Shown piece by piece: positions 36,204-47,443 of a stretch of DNA of 64,000 nucleotides. Origin of the DNA: DATFQI01 sp963816955 (GTDB lineage: Bacteria > Actinomycetota > Thermoleophilia > Solirubrobacterales > Solirubrobacteraceae). The position numbers and the translations under genes were made by a program. The first letter of the stretch is position 1, and every line of letters begins with the position of its first letter. The notes beneath the pieces are model-generated. The model was given only the letters and a program-made list of their open reading frames with translations, had not been told where the DNA came from and did not search any database. Location of the stretch: the NCBI GenBank assembly GCA_963816955.1, contig CAWFME010000002.1, forward strand, positions 62,001 to 126,000, in the 5' to 3' direction.

Positions 36204-37103
36204 GTGACGGCGCTCGCATACCTCGGTCCCGAGGGCACGTTCACGCACCAGGCGGCGCTGGACCTCGCGCGCGAGGGCGACGAGCTGCGCCCGGCCGCGA
36301 CCGCGGTCGACGTGGTGCGCGCGGTCGCCGCGGGCGCGGTCGACGGCGGCGTCGTCGCGTTGGAGAACTCGCTCGAGGGGTCCGTGGCCGAGAACCTGGA
36401 CGAGATCCTGCGCAGCCCCGGGGTCGTGCTCGCGGGCGAGCGGGCGCTGCCCGTCTCCTTCGCGCTGCTGCGCGCGCCCGGCGACGACGCCCCTCTGCGC
36501 GCAGTCGCCAGCCACCCGTTCGCGCTCGCCCAGTGCGCGCGCTTCCTGCGCGAGAGGAGGTTGGAGGCGGTCGAGGCGGCCAGCACCGCCGCAGCGGCGC
36601 GCGAGCTCGCGGGCGCGCCACCAGGGACCGGCGCGCTGGCGCCCGTCACCGCCGCGCGGGTCTACGGCCTGCGCGTCGAGCGCGAGGGGCTCGAGGACGA
36701 GACCGGCCCGACGACCCGCTTCGTCGTGCTGCGCTCGCGCTGCCCGGCGCCGACCGGCCGCGACCGCTCGTTCTTCGTCGTCACCCCGCGCCGCGACGAG
36801 CCCGGCTCGCTGGTGCGGCTGCTGCAGGAGTTCTCCGTGCGCGGGATCAACCTGACCACGATCGAGTCGCGCCCGACGCGCGCGCTGCTCGGCGAGTACC
36901 GCTTCCTGATCGAGTGCGAGGGCCACGTCGCCGACGCTCACGTGCGCGACGCCGTCCTGGGCCTGCTGCGCTTCCCGGGCGACGTGCGCTTCCTCGGCTC
37001 GTTCGCGGAGGACCCCGCGCGCCGCGGCCACGCGCCCGCGCCCGCGCTCCCGCAGGAGATCGTGCGCGGCTACGAGCGGATGCTGGAGCAGGTAGAGGCG
37101 TGA
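36204..37103 (+). CDS. pheA: PheA, prephenate dehydratase with ACT domain
   Basis: Converts prephenate to phenylpyruvate. The 299 residues open with YLGPEGTFTHQAAL; GGVVALENSLEGSV and the catalytic TTRFVVL are present. The ACT regulatory domain (about 190-265) has PGSLVRLLQEFSVRGINLTTIESRPTR, the phenylalanine-binding ESRP. There is no fused chorismate mutase, consistent with the separate aroH. GTG 36204 start; stop overlaps tyrA. Confidence 0.95.
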   Translation: MTALAYLGPEGTFTHQAALDLAREGDELRPAATAVDVVRAVAAGAVDGGVVALENSLEGSVAENLDEILRSPGVVLAGERALPVSFALLRAPGDDAPLRAVASHPFALAQCARFLRERRLEAVEAASTAAAARELAGAPPGTGALAPVTAARVYGLRVEREGLEDETGPTTRFVVLRSRCPAPTGRDRSFFVVTPRRDEPGSLVRLLQEFSVRGINLTTIESRPTRALLGEYRFLIECEGHVADAHVRDAVLGLLRFPGDVRFLGSFAEDPARRGHAPAPALPQEIVRGYERMLEQVEA

Positions 37104-38011
37104 GGACTGGCGTCGTCGGCCTCGGGCTGATCGGCGGGTCGCTGCTGCGCGCGCTCGGCGGCGCGGGCTACGACGCCGACCCCGCCGTGCGGGCGGCGGC
37201 CGCCGCGGACGGATTCCAGGTCGCCGACGAGATCGCCGGCCTGGCCGGCTGCGAGCTGGTGCTCGTGGCGGTGCCGCCGTCGGCCACCGCGCGGGTGGTG
37301 GGCGAGGTGCTCGACGCGCTGCCCGAGGTCCTGGTCGCCGACACCGCCTCCGTGAAGGGCTCTCTGCCGAGCCACGAGCGGCTCGCCGGCGGCCACCCGA
37401 TGGCCGGCGCGGAGACCGCGGGCTGGGCGGCCTCGACCGCGGTGCTGCTGCAGGGCGCGCCGTGGGCGGTGTGCCCGGCCGGCGAGGCGCTCGAGCCGCT
37501 GCTCGCGCTGTCGGAGGCCGTCGAGGGGCTCGGCGGCCGGCTCGTCCCGTGCACGCCGCAGGAGCACGACGCCGCGGTCGCGCGCACGAGCCACGTGCCG
37601 CACCTGGCCGCGCAGGCGCTCGCGGGGCTCACGGCCGACGGCGGCCTGCAGGCCGCGCTGGCCGGCACCGCCTTCCGCGACATGACGCGCGTCGCCCGCG
37701 CCGACCCGGACCTGTGGACGGAGATCCTCGCCGCCAACCGCGAGGCCTGCCTCGCCGCGGTCGACGAGCTCGTCGCCCGCCTCGGGGTGCTGCGCGCTGC
37801 GCTCGGCGACGAGGAGGCCACGCGCGCCGAGTGGGAGCTCGGGCTCGGCTGGCTCGAGGCCGTCGACGCCGCCCGCTGGCGCGAGCCCGAGTGGCGCGAG
37901 GAGCCCGTCGACGGCTGGCCCGGGCTGCTCGAGCACGGCCGCGCCGGGCGCGCGGTCCGCCGCCTGCGACGTGACGGCGGCGGCGCGCTGCACGCGGAGG
38001 TCGCGCGATGA
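37100..38011 (+). CDS. tyrA: TyrA, prephenate dehydrogenase
   Basis: NAD-dependent oxidative decarboxylation of prephenate (or arogenate), 303 residues. The dinucleotide motif VVGLGLIGGSLLRAL begins at residue 5; ADTASVKGSL, GGHPMAGAETAGW and HDAAVARTSHVPHLAAQAL (substrate His) follow. No ACT domain is fused. GTG 37100 overlaps pheA's stop, and its own TGA overlaps the aroA ATG. Confidence 0.93.
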   Translation: MRTGVVGLGLIGGSLLRALGGAGYDADPAVRAAAAADGFQVADEIAGLAGCELVLVAVPPSATARVVGEVLDALPEVLVADTASVKGSLPSHERLAGGHPMAGAETAGWAASTAVLLQGAPWAVCPAGEALEPLLALSEAVEGLGGRLVPCTPQEHDAAVARTSHVPHLAAQALAGLTADGGLQAALAGTAFRDMTRVARADPDLWTEILAANREACLAAVDELVARLGVLRAALGDEEATRAEWELGLGWLEAVDAARWREPEWREEPVDGWPGLLEHGRAGRAVRRLRRDGGGALHAEVAR

Positions 38012-39312
38012 GGCGGCGGTTCGACCCGGCCGGCCCGCTGCGCGGCACGCTCGCCGCCCCGGCCGACAAGTCGCTCTCCCACCGCGCCGCGCTGCTGGCC
38101 GCGATGGCCTCCGACCCCGTGCGCGTGACGGGCTACCTCGACGCCGCCGACACGAACTCGACGCTGGCCGCGGTGCAGGCGCTCGGCGCGCTCGTGGACC
38201 GCGCGGCGGGTGGGAACGGGGTCCTGACCATCCGCGGGACCGGGCTGCGCGCCGCGACCCCGACCGCCGGCGCGATCGACGTCGGCAACGCCGGGACGCT
38301 GATGCGGCTGCTGCCGGGCTGGCTCGCCGGCCAGCCGGGCGGGAGCTGGACGCTCGACGGCGATGACTCGATCCGCCGCCGCCCGGTCGACCGGATCGCG
38401 GAGCCGCTGCGCCGGATGGGCGCGAGGATCGACGCGCGCGAGGACCGCTTCGCGCCATTCACGATCACCGGGCGGCCGCTGGAGGGGATCGAGTACGCGC
38501 TGCCGGTCGCCTCCGCGCAGATCAAGTCGTGCGTGCTGCTGGCCGGGCTGCTCGCGTCGGGGGAGACCGCGGTGATCGAGCCCGAGCCCAGCCGCGACCA
38601 CACGGAGCGGCTGCTGATGCGCTGCGGCGTCACCGTCGAGCGCGACGGCGCGCGCGTCTCGGTCTGCCCGCAGGACGAGCTCGAGCTGCGCGACCTGCAC
38701 GTACCGGGCGACCCGTCGTCGGCCGCCTTCCACGTCGCCGCCGCCGTGCTCGTGCCCGGCTCGCGGATCGTGATCGAGGGGATGGCCGCGAACTGGACCC
38801 GGGTCGGCTTCCTGCGCATCCTCGAGCGCATGGGAGCGGTGCTCGTCGGCGAGCTCGAGCCGGCGGGCGCGCCGCTGTCGCCCGAGGAGCCCGTGACCGA
38901 GCTCGACGTCGCCCACGGCGAGCTCGTCGGCACCACCGTGGACGCCGCCGAGGTGCCGCTGGCGATCGACGAGCTGCCGCTCGTGGCGCTGCTCGGCTGC
39001 TTCGCGGAGGGCGAGACCGTCGTGCGCGGGGCGCAGGAGCTGCGCGTCAAGGAGACCGACCGCATCTCCACGGTGGTCGACGGGCTGCGCGGCCTCGGCG
39101 CGGAGATCGAGGCCACCGCCGACGGGTTCGCCGTCCAGGGCACCGGCGGCCTGCGCGGCGGCACGATCGCCTCCCACGGCGACCATCGGCTCGCGATGCT
39201 CGGCGCCGTCGCGGGGCTCGCCTCGCGCGAGGGCGTCGAGGTCGACGGGATGGAGGCCGCAGCGGTGAGCTACCCCGGCTTCGAGGCCGACCTGGCCGCG
39301 CTCGCCGGCTAG
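38008..39312 (+). CDS. aroA: AroA, 3-phosphoshikimate 1-carboxyvinyltransferase (EPSP synthase)
   Basis: Makes EPSP from shikimate-3-phosphate and PEP. The 434 residues show the substrate-binding APADKSLSHRAALLAAMA, VGNAGTLMRLLPGWLAG, the central RPVDRIAEPLRRMGA and VKETDRISTVVDGL. The usual NAGT-AMR reads NAGTLMR, as in class II-type enzymes, but glyphosate behaviour cannot be judged by eye. ATG 38008 overlaps tyrA; the TAG shares CTAG with the convergent gene. Confidence 0.96.
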   Translation: MRRRFDPAGPLRGTLAAPADKSLSHRAALLAAMASDPVRVTGYLDAADTNSTLAAVQALGALVDRAAGGNGVLTIRGTGLRAATPTAGAIDVGNAGTLMRLLPGWLAGQPGGSWTLDGDDSIRRRPVDRIAEPLRRMGARIDAREDRFAPFTITGRPLEGIEYALPVASAQIKSCVLLAGLLASGETAVIEPEPSRDHTERLLMRCGVTVERDGARVSVCPQDELELRDLHVPGDPSSAAFHVAAAVLVPGSRIVIEGMAANWTRVGFLRILERMGAVLVGELEPAGAPLSPEEPVTELDVAHGELVGTTVDAAEVPLAIDELPLVALLGCFAEGETVVRGAQELRVKETDRISTVVDGLRGLGAEIEATADGFAVQGTGGLRGGTIASHGDHRLAMLGAVAGLASREGVEVDGMEAAAVSYPGFEADLAALAG

Positions 39313-40367
39313 CCGGCCTGACCGGCCGGCCGGTAGACCTGCGGGGCCCCGTCCTCGGTCCAGTAGGCCGCGCGCCGCGCGGCCGCGAGTGCGCTCGCGC
39401 CTGACTCCCCGAGGATGACGGGGTCCGCGCCCGGGCTGCGCACGCGCACCGCGCCGTCGAAGTCGATCCAGGCGAGCGTGCCGTCGCGCAGCAGCGTCGC
39501 GGCCGACACGGACTCCGCGCGGGTCACGGTGCGGCCCGTGCGGGAGTCGACGACGCGGGCGGTGCCCTCGCCGAATACCAGCAGCCAGCGGTCGCCGACG
39601 ATCCGCGGCGGCGTGGAGCCCGCGAGCGGGAGCCGCCCCTCGCGGTCGACGCGGCAGAGGCGCCGCCCGTCGCCGGTCTCGTACACCCGGATCGAGCCGG
39701 AGGCCACGATCGTCCGGCCGCGGGCGGCGCGGCACGGCCCGCCGCGGCGGCGAAGCCGCACCGGCTCGAGCGCGGTCGCCTCGCCGCCGCGCACGCCGTC
39801 GAGCGTCGCCGAGCGCGCCTGGCCGCCCTCGGTCCAGTAGACGGTGCCGCCGTGCATCGCCAGGTCGCGCGCGTCCTCGCCGGACAGCGCCCGCGCGCGC
39901 CGGCCGGGCGCCTTGACGAGCACGCCGTCGCCGGGCGCGAGCACCGCGAGCGTGCCGTCGGGAGCGAGCCGCAGCGGCGGCACGCCCTCGCAGCACGCGA
40001 GGTTCATGAACGACACGGTGCGGCGGCTCCGCAGGTCCTGCACCGAGACGTCCGCGCCTGGCCCGCCCTCGCCGTCGCTGACGTCATAGGACGCGAGGAA
40101 GCGCCCGGCGTGCGCGTACTCCGGCGTCTCGGCCGACCCCACGCCGCTGTCGGACCCGACGCCGCCGACATAGAGCGGCTTCATCCGCCGGCCCAGGCAC
40201 GCGTACTCCTCGAAGCCCGACTCGTCGGCGGTGCGGTAGTGGACGCCGAAGATCCGCAGCCGCCCGTCCACGAACACCGTCGTCCCGTCGCCGCAGGCGA
40301 CCTTCGCCTCCGCTGCTGGGCACAGGGCCAGGACCGTCGCCACCACGAGTGCGCCGAGCCACCGCAT
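39309..40367 (-). CDS. Secreted protein with beta-propeller-like repeats, function unknown
   Basis: A 352-residue exported protein. ATG 40367 is chosen because TAGGAG stands 8 nt upstream and a short signal peptide follows (RWLGALVVATVLALCPAAEA, cut near residue 23). The mature part has recurring beta-strand units with W/Y and aromatic ends (GGTVYWTEGGQARSATL, DGTLAWIDFDGAVRVRS, AAYWTEDGAPQVYR), suggesting a small propeller, and five or more cysteines. No catalytic residues were identified. It overlaps aroA tail to tail by 4 bp. Confidence 0.75.
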   Translation of the reverse strand: MRWLGALVVATVLALCPAAEAKVACGDGTTVFVDGRLRIFGVHYRTADESGFEEYACLGRRMKPLYVGGVGSDSGVGSAETPEYAHAGRFLASYDVSDGEGGPGADVSVQDLRSRRTVSFMNLACCEGVPPLRLAPDGTLAVLAPGDGVLVKAPGRRARALSGEDARDLAMHGGTVYWTEGGQARSATLDGVRGGEATALEPVRLRRRGGPCRAARGRTIVASGSIRVYETGDGRRLCRVDREGRLPLAGSTPPRIVGDRWLLVFGEGTARVVDSRTGRTVTRAESVSAATLLRDGTLAWIDFDGAVRVRSPGADPVILGESGASALAAARRAAYWTEDGAPQVYRPAGQAG

Positions 40368-40426
40368 CACGCAACTCCTACCGGGCCGCGAGGGGCGGCG
40401 CAAGCGCCCGGCTAACGTCATCGCCC

Positions 40427-41047
40427 ATGGTGATCGCCATCGACGGCCCCGCCGGGGCCGGAAAGTCGACCGTCGCCCGCGCCGTCGCGGAGCGGCTGGG
40501 CTTCACGTATCTCGACACTGGGGCGATGTACCGCGCCGTGGCGCTCGCCGCCGCGGGGCACGAGGACGAGGCCGCGGAGATCGCCGAGCGCTCCGACATC
40601 CGCGTCGGCGACCGCGTGCTGCTCGACGGCCGCGACGTCACCGACGCGATCCGCACCCCCGAGGCCTCGGCCGGCGCCTCGCGCGTGGCCGCCGACCCCG
40701 GCGTGCGCGCCGCGCTGGTGCGCAAGCAGCAGGCGATCGTCGAGGACGGCGACTGGGTCGCGGAGGGCCGCGACATCGGCACCGTCGTGGCTCCCGAGGC
40801 GGCCGTGAAGGTCTTCCTCACCGCCGACCCGGCGGAGCGGGCCCGCCGACGCGCCGCCCAGACCGGCGCCGACCCCGAGCAGGTGCTGCGCGACCAGGCC
40901 GAGCGCGACCGCCGCGACGCCAGCGCCGAGCGCACCGTGCTCGAGCCCGCCGCCGACGCCGTCCCCGTGGACACGACCGGGCTGACGCTCGACGAGGTCG
41001 TCGCGCAGATCGAGATGCTCGCCACCGAGGCGCGGGAGCTTCGATGA
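40427..41047 (+). CDS. cmk: Cytidylate kinase
   Basis: Phosphorylates CMP and dCMP, 206 residues. IAIDGPAGAGKSTVARAVAERLG is the P-loop; FTYLDTGAMYRAVAL, LDGRDVTDAIRTPEAS, WVAEGRDIGTVVAPEA and VFLTADPAERARRRAAQ are family landmarks. ATG 40427, with GTG 40430 just inside it. It diverges from the secreted-protein gene, and its stop overlaps der (ATGA). cmk-der next to aroA is a common actinobacterial order. Confidence 0.96.
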   Translation: MVIAIDGPAGAGKSTVARAVAERLGFTYLDTGAMYRAVALAAAGHEDEAAEIAERSDIRVGDRVLLDGRDVTDAIRTPEASAGASRVAADPGVRAALVRKQQAIVEDGDWVAEGRDIGTVVAPEAAVKVFLTADPAERARRRAAQTGADPEQVLRDQAERDRRDASAERTVLEPAADAVPVDTTGLTLDEVVAQIEMLATEARELR

Positions 41048-42402
41048 AGGTCGCCGTCGTCGGCTACCCCAACGTCGGGAAGTCGTCGCTCGTCAACCGG
41101 CTCACCCAGTCGCGCGAGGCGGTCGTGCACGAGCGCGCCGGCATCACGCGCGACCGCAAGGAGCTGACCACGGACTGGAACGGGCGCCACTTCACGCTGA
41201 TCGACACGGGCGGCGTCGACCTCGGCGAGGAGGACGCGCTGTCCGTCTCGATCCAGGACCAGGCGCGCGAGGCGCTCGCCGACGCCCAGGTCGCGCTGCT
41301 GGTGGTCGACGCCCGCGCCGGGATGCGCCCCGGCGACGAGGAGATCGCGGACATCCTGCGCCGCGGCGGGCTGCCCGTCGTCGTGGCGGCGAACAAGATC
41401 GACCAGCCGGGCGACCTCGGGCTGGTCCACGACTTCCACGGCCTCGGCCTCGGCGACCCGCTGCCGGTCTCGGCCGCCCAGGGCCTCGGGACCGGCGATC
41501 TGCTCGACCGCCTGGTCGAGCTGCTGCCGGAGGGCGACGACGACGCCGACGAGGACGAGGACGTCGTCCGCCTGGCCGTGATCGGGCGCCCGAACGTCGG
41601 CAAGTCGAGCCTCGTCAACGCCTTCCTCGGCCGCGAGCGCGTGATCGTCTCCGAGGTCGCGGGCACGACCCGCGACGCGATCGACACGCCGATCGAGGTC
41701 GACGGCCGCCGCATGCTGCTGATCGACACGGCCGGCATCCGGCGCAGCGCCAAGGTCCAGGAGTCCGTCGAGTACTACACGACGCTGCGCTCGCAGCGGG
41801 CCGCAGATCGCGCCGACGTCGCGCTGGTCGTGTGCGACGCCACCGACGGGGTCACCGCACAGGACCTGCGGATCGCCGAGCTGGCGATGAAGGCCGGCTG
41901 CGCGACCGCGCTCGTACTCAACAAGTGGGACCTCACCGGCGGCGACGTCGACGAGGCGGCCGGGCCCGGGGGCGCCGTCGGCGCCGCCGAGCTCGACCGC
42001 GAGCGCGCCAGGGTCAACCGCAAGCTGCGGCTGCGGCCGAAGGTGCTCACCGCGAGCGCCGTGACCGGCCGCAACGTTCCCCGGCTCCTGCAGGAGGCGC
42101 TCTCGCTCAGCGCGCGCGCCTCGCATCGCATACCCACGCCCGAAATGAACCGCTTCCTCGGCGACGTCTCGCAGGCCCGGCAGCCCCCCGCGAAGCAGGG
42201 TCACCGGCTGAAGATGCTCTACATGGCCCAAATCGGGGTAAAGCCACCTCGCTTCTCCATCCAGGTCAACAGCCGCGCCCGCATCACCCGTGATTACGCC
42301 TACTTCGTCGAGAACCGACTCCGCGAGCGCTACGGCCTCGACGGCATCCCCCTCATCATCGACTTCGCCGAGCGCAAACGGCGCTCACGCGGCGAGTCGT
42401 AG
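41044..42402 (+). CDS. der: Der (EngA), double-GTPase ribosome assembly factor
   Basis: Assists 50S subunit assembly. The 452 residues contain two tandem GTPase domains: GYPNVGKSSLVNRL with DTGG and NKID near the N-terminus, and GRPNVGKSSLVNAFLG near 181 with DTAGIRRSAK and NKWDL. The C-terminal KH-like domain ends with a basic RKRRSRGES tail. ATG 41044 overlaps cmk. Between the second G domain and KH region a Gly/Ala-rich insert (GGDVDEAAGPGGAVGAAEL) is present. Confidence 0.97.
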   Translation: MKVAVVGYPNVGKSSLVNRLTQSREAVVHERAGITRDRKELTTDWNGRHFTLIDTGGVDLGEEDALSVSIQDQAREALADAQVALLVVDARAGMRPGDEEIADILRRGGLPVVVAANKIDQPGDLGLVHDFHGLGLGDPLPVSAAQGLGTGDLLDRLVELLPEGDDDADEDEDVVRLAVIGRPNVGKSSLVNAFLGRERVIVSEVAGTTRDAIDTPIEVDGRRMLLIDTAGIRRSAKVQESVEYYTTLRSQRAADRADVALVVCDATDGVTAQDLRIAELAMKAGCATALVLNKWDLTGGDVDEAAGPGGAVGAAELDRERARVNRKLRLRPKVLTASAVTGRNVPRLLQEALSLSARASHRIPTPEMNRFLGDVSQARQPPAKQGHRLKMLYMAQIGVKPPRFSIQVNSRARITRDYAYFVENRLRERYGLDGIPLIIDFAERKRRSRGES

Positions 42403-42433
42403 CCGCACGCCGCGCCGGCCCGAGCGGCGCACG

Positions 42434-43929
42434 GTGATCCTCGGAGCGATCGCGTTGCTCGCGATCGCGCTCGCCGTCGTGGTGGTCACCCGCGGCGACG
42501 CCGCGCCGCCCGACGCCACGGCCCGGCTCGTCCCGCCCGACGCGCTGCTCTACGCGCACCTCTCGACGAGCGAGAGCCGCACGCAGGACGCCCGCCTGCT
42601 CGAGCTCGCCGGGCGCTTCACCGCGCTGCGCGAGCGGGTCCCCGCGCTGGCGATGGCGCTGACCCCGTCGGCCGGCGGCCTGGACTACGCGCGCGACGTC
42701 CGCCCGTGGCTCGGCGACGAGGTCGCGCTCGCGCTGCTCGAGGACGGCGCCGGCCCCGAGCCGCTGCTGCTGGCCGCCGTCGACGACCGCGCCGCGGCCA
42801 TGCGCACGCTCTCCAAGCTCGGCGCGCGGCCCGCCGGCCGCCACGCCGGCACGCCGCTGTACTCGCTGCCGCCGCGCGCGACGGCCGCCTTCACCGACGA
42901 CCACCTCGTGATCGGCCCCGCCGAGGCCGTCTCGGGCGCGATCGACCGCGCCGGTGACGACAGCCCGCCCTCGCTGGCCGAGACGCGCGTCTACCGCCGC
43001 GCCGGCGAGCACCGCGCCGGCGCCGCCAGCCTCGAGCTGTTCTCGACCACCGCCGGCATGCGCCGCCTGCTCGACGGGGCCTCCGGGCTGGCCGGCATCG
43101 CCGGCCGCATGGTGCTCAGCCCGCGCCTGGAGGGCATCCACGCCCAGGTCGCGGCGGAGGAGCAGGGCCTGCGCGCCACGGCCCGGGTGATGCGCGCCCC
43201 CGGCGGCGGGGAGCCCTCGGCGTTCGCACCGACCCTCGCCGACCACGTCCCGGGCGACGCAGCGGGCCTCGTCGCGCTGCCGGGCGTCGACGCGATCGCG
43301 TCGATCGCCGAGCGCGCGGGCGGCGCCGCGCTGCTGGCCGGCCTCGAGACCGCGTTGCCGACGGCGGCCGGGATCGAGCTGGAGGACCTGCTCGCCCCGG
43401 TCGGGCAGGAGGCGGTGCTCTCCGTGCGGGCGGGCGAGTCCGCGCCGGTCTTCACCCTCGCCGCGCGCACGCGCGACGCGGCGTCCACGCGTGAGTCGCT
43501 GGCACGGCTGCAGGGGCCCGTGACGGACCGGCTCGGCGGCGGCCCGTTCGAGCAGCGCGAGCTGCGCGGGGCCGACGCCTTCACCCTGCAGGTGACTCCC
43601 GAGCTCGAGCCGTCCTACGCGATCTCGAAGGACGCCGTGGTGGCCTCCACGGCGGGCTCGGGTCTCGAGCAGCTCCGCCCGGCGCGGTCGCCCGCGACCG
43701 CATCGCCCGCGCTGGAGGAACTCGTGCCCGAGGAGGGCCAGAGGGTCGAGGCGCTAGTCTTCGTCGACCCGCGTCAGCTCCTCACGCTGGGCGATCGGAC
43801 GGGCCTTCGGGCCCTCACGACCCCCGCGGTGCGCGACGACCTCGGCCGGATGGGCAAAGCCGGAGCGGTCGTGAGAGAGGACGACGACGAGCCGACCGAC
43901 ACGACCGCGGAGCTGTTCCTCGAGATCCC

Positions 43930-43933
<4 letters not shown>
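42434..43933 (+). CDS. DUF3352-type membrane-anchored protein
   Basis: About 499 residues from GTG 42434; the frame is open back to GTG 42290 inside der, so the start is uncertain. An Arg-rich stretch (RTPRRPERR) encoded just before 42434 would fit the cytoplasmic side of the hydrophobic anchor ILGAIALLAIALAVVVV. The exported part matches the DUF3352 pattern: LVPPDALLYAHLSTS, LDYARDVRPWLGDEVALALL, DDHLVIGPAEAV, DLLAPVGQEAVLSVR. These are repeated alpha/beta units of unknown function. Its stop overlaps metK (ATGA). Confidence 0.75.
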
Positions 43934-45159
<1,226 letters not shown>

Positions 45160-45166
45160 AGGCGCC

Positions 45167-45688
45167 CTAGCCCTCGCCCGCCCCGACCGAGAGCGCCGGG
45201 GCGCGCCGCTTCGCCGGCTTGCCCGCACCGCCCGACGGGGCGGGGGCGGGCGGCGCCGGCGCCGCTGAGGGCGCGGGCGACGGGATCACCGCGACGGGCA
45301 TCTCCTCCGCCGGCTCGGCGGGCGGGGCGACCACGCGCACGACCGGCTTGCGGCGCGCGCGGGCGCGGCGCGGCTTGCGCTTGGCCTTCACCGCGCGCTG
45401 GGCCTTCGCGGCGGGCTTGGAGAACCGCAGCTCGTTCGAGCCGCGGCTGAGCGACGGCGGCGCCTTCTCGAGCTGCGCCGGGCTCGCGGCGGGGGCGTCC
45501 GTGCGCTGCTGGACGGGGGATTCCTGCGCCACAGCGGGTGTCGGAGGACTGACATCGCCCGTCCCGATGACCTCTCCGAACGGCTTGCCGCCGGAGAGCA
45601 TCCAGAGCGCGAGGACGATGGCCGCGCCGAGCGCCGCCCCGGCGAACAGGTGCACGAGACCGCCGCGCGTTCCGCTGCTTCCCTGCAT
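45167..45688 (-). CDS. Single-pass membrane protein with Lys/Pro/Ala-rich tail
   Basis: A 173-residue low-complexity protein: a short N-terminus, one membrane helix (HLFAGAALGAAIVLALWML, about 13-31), then a spacer and a strongly basic stretch (AKAQRAVKAKRKPRRARARRKP) followed by Pro/Ala repeats. No domain is recognised. The basic tail could bind nucleic acid or the cell wall, depending on topology. It ends 7 nt from the metK stop (convergent) and diverges from the symporter gene. Confidence 0.6.
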   Translation of the reverse strand: MQGSSGTRGGLVHLFAGAALGAAIVLALWMLSGGKPFGEVIGTGDVSPPTPAVAQESPVQQRTDAPAASPAQLEKAPPSLSRGSNELRFSKPAAKAQRAVKAKRKPRRARARRKPVVRVVAPPAEPAEEMPVAVIPSPAPSAAPAPPAPAPSGGAGKPAKRRAPALSVGAGEG

Positions 45689-45786
45689 TCAGGACCGAGT
45701 CTTCCAGCGGCCGCGCTCGCGGTGTCGATTTATTCGGCCCTTGCCTGGGTATCGGCCCCTGCAGACTTCGGCGGAGGAGGTAGGGG

Positions 45787-47433
45787 ATGGAGGAGCTGCG
45801 GCTCGACGTCAACTTCGTGGATTACGCCATCCTGGCGATCTACTTCATCGCCGTGCTCGGGATCGGCTTCGCGGCGAAGCGCTACATCAAGACGAGCCTC
45901 GACTACTTCCTCTCAGGCCGCTCGCTGCCCGCGTGGATCACGGGCCTGGCCTTCATCTCGGCCAACCTCGGCGCCCTGGAGATCCTCGGCATGGCGGCCA
46001 ACGGCGCGCAGTTCGGCGTCTACACGGTCCACTACTACTGGATCGGTGCGATCCCGGCGATGGTCTTCCTGGGGATCGTGATGATGCCCTTCTACTACGG
46101 CTCGAAGGTCCGCAGCGTGCCCGAGTACCTGCGCCTGCGCTTCAACAGGCCGACGCACGTCTTCAACGCGCTGAGCTTCGCGCTCGCGACGGTTCTGATC
46201 GCGGGCGTGAACCTGTTCGCGCTGGCGCTCGTGCTGGAGCTGCTGCTCGGCTGGCCGATCCTGCTGGGCATCGTCGTCAGCGCCGCGATCGTCCTCGTCT
46301 ACATCACCCTCGGCGGGCTCTCCTCGGCGATCTACAACGAGGTCCTGCAGTTCTTCATCATCCTCGCCGCGCTGATCCCGCTGACGGTGATCGGCCTGAT
46401 GGACGTCGGCGGCTGGGACGGCCTGAAGGACCGCATCGTCGAGATGAACGGCAACGACGACCTGCTGCAGTCCTGGGACGGCACGGGCAGCGGCGACAAC
46501 CCGCTCGAGGCGTCCTGGATCCCGATCGTCTTCGGCCTCGGCTTCGTGCTCTCGTTCGGCTACTGGACGACGAACTTCGCCGAGGTCCAGCGCGCGCTGT
46601 CGGCCAAGAGCCTCAACGCCGCGCAGCGCACGCCGCTGATCGGCGCCTACCCGAAGATCTTCATCCCGGCGATCACGATCATCCCCGGCCTCGTCGCGCT
46701 CGTGACGATCAAGGGCCTCGGCGGCGACGACCCGAACATGGAGTACAACAACGCGATCCCGCTGCTGATGAACGAGTACCTGCCCAACGGCATGCTCGGG
46801 CTGGCGCTGGTGGGCCTGATCGCGGCCTTCATGGCCGGCGTGGCGGCCAACGTCTCCGCTTTCAACACGGTGGTCACGTACGACCTCTGGGAGCCCTACG
46901 TCAAGTCGGGCCAGAGCGACGACTACTACCTCAACTTCGGCCGCATCGCGACCGTCGTGGGCATCCTGATCGGCATCGCCACGGCGCTGATCGCCTCGGG
47001 TTACAGCAACATCATGGATTACATCCAGCTGTTGTTCTCGTTCTTCAACGCGCCGCTGTTCGCGACCTTCATCATCGGCATGTTCTGGAAGCGGATGACG
47101 CCGTGGGCGGGCTTCTGGGGCCTGCTGGCCGGCACCCTCGGCGCGGCGATCGCGCACTACGGGAACGACTGGGGCTGGTTCGACCTCGGCTCCGCGCAGG
47201 CGGCGGCGTTCTGGGGCGCGATCGCCGCGTTCGTGCTCGACGCGATCGTCTCCGTCGCGGTCACGTTCGTCACGAAGCCGAAGCCGATCGAGGAGCTGCA
47301 GAACCTCGTCTACGGCATGGCCGCCGTCGACGAGGACGACACCGCATCCGAACACGTCTGGTACCGGCGGCCTTACACGCTCGCGGCCGGCGCGCTCGGA
47401 CTGACCGCCATCCTCAGCTTCCTCTTCGCCTAG
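45787..47433 (+). CDS. Sodium:solute symporter (SSS family), probable sugar transporter
   Basis: A 548-residue transporter with about 14 hydrophobic segments. SSS hallmarks: DYFLSGRSLPAWITGLAFISANLGALEILGMAANGAQFG, KVRSVPEYLRLRFNRPTHV, GGLSSAIYNEVLQFFIIL, and GLIAAFMAGVAANVSAFNTVVTYDLWEPYV. ELQNLVYGM in the tail is shared with sugar-transporting SGLT-like members. A GGAGGAGGT ribosome site precedes ATG 45787. The nearby galactokinase makes galactose a reasonable guess for the substrate. Confidence 0.88.
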   Translation: MEELRLDVNFVDYAILAIYFIAVLGIGFAAKRYIKTSLDYFLSGRSLPAWITGLAFISANLGALEILGMAANGAQFGVYTVHYYWIGAIPAMVFLGIVMMPFYYGSKVRSVPEYLRLRFNRPTHVFNALSFALATVLIAGVNLFALALVLELLLGWPILLGIVVSAAIVLVYITLGGLSSAIYNEVLQFFIILAALIPLTVIGLMDVGGWDGLKDRIVEMNGNDDLLQSWDGTGSGDNPLEASWIPIVFGLGFVLSFGYWTTNFAEVQRALSAKSLNAAQRTPLIGAYPKIFIPAITIIPGLVALVTIKGLGGDDPNMEYNNAIPLLMNEYLPNGMLGLALVGLIAAFMAGVAANVSAFNTVVTYDLWEPYVKSGQSDDYYLNFGRIATVVGILIGIATALIASGYSNIMDYIQLLFSFFNAPLFATFIIGMFWKRMTPWAGFWGLLAGTLGAAIAHYGNDWGWFDLGSAQAAAFWGAIAAFVLDAIVSVAVTFVTKPKPIEELQNLVYGMAAVDEDDTASEHVWYRRPYTLAAGALGLTAILSFLFA

Positions 47434-47443
47434 GAGACCACCG

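Noticed and set aside
42290..42433. DUF3352 gene starting at GTG 42290
   Set aside because: That would be a 113-bp overlap with der and a Ser/Thr-rich stretch that looks like a shadow; kept only as an alternative start.
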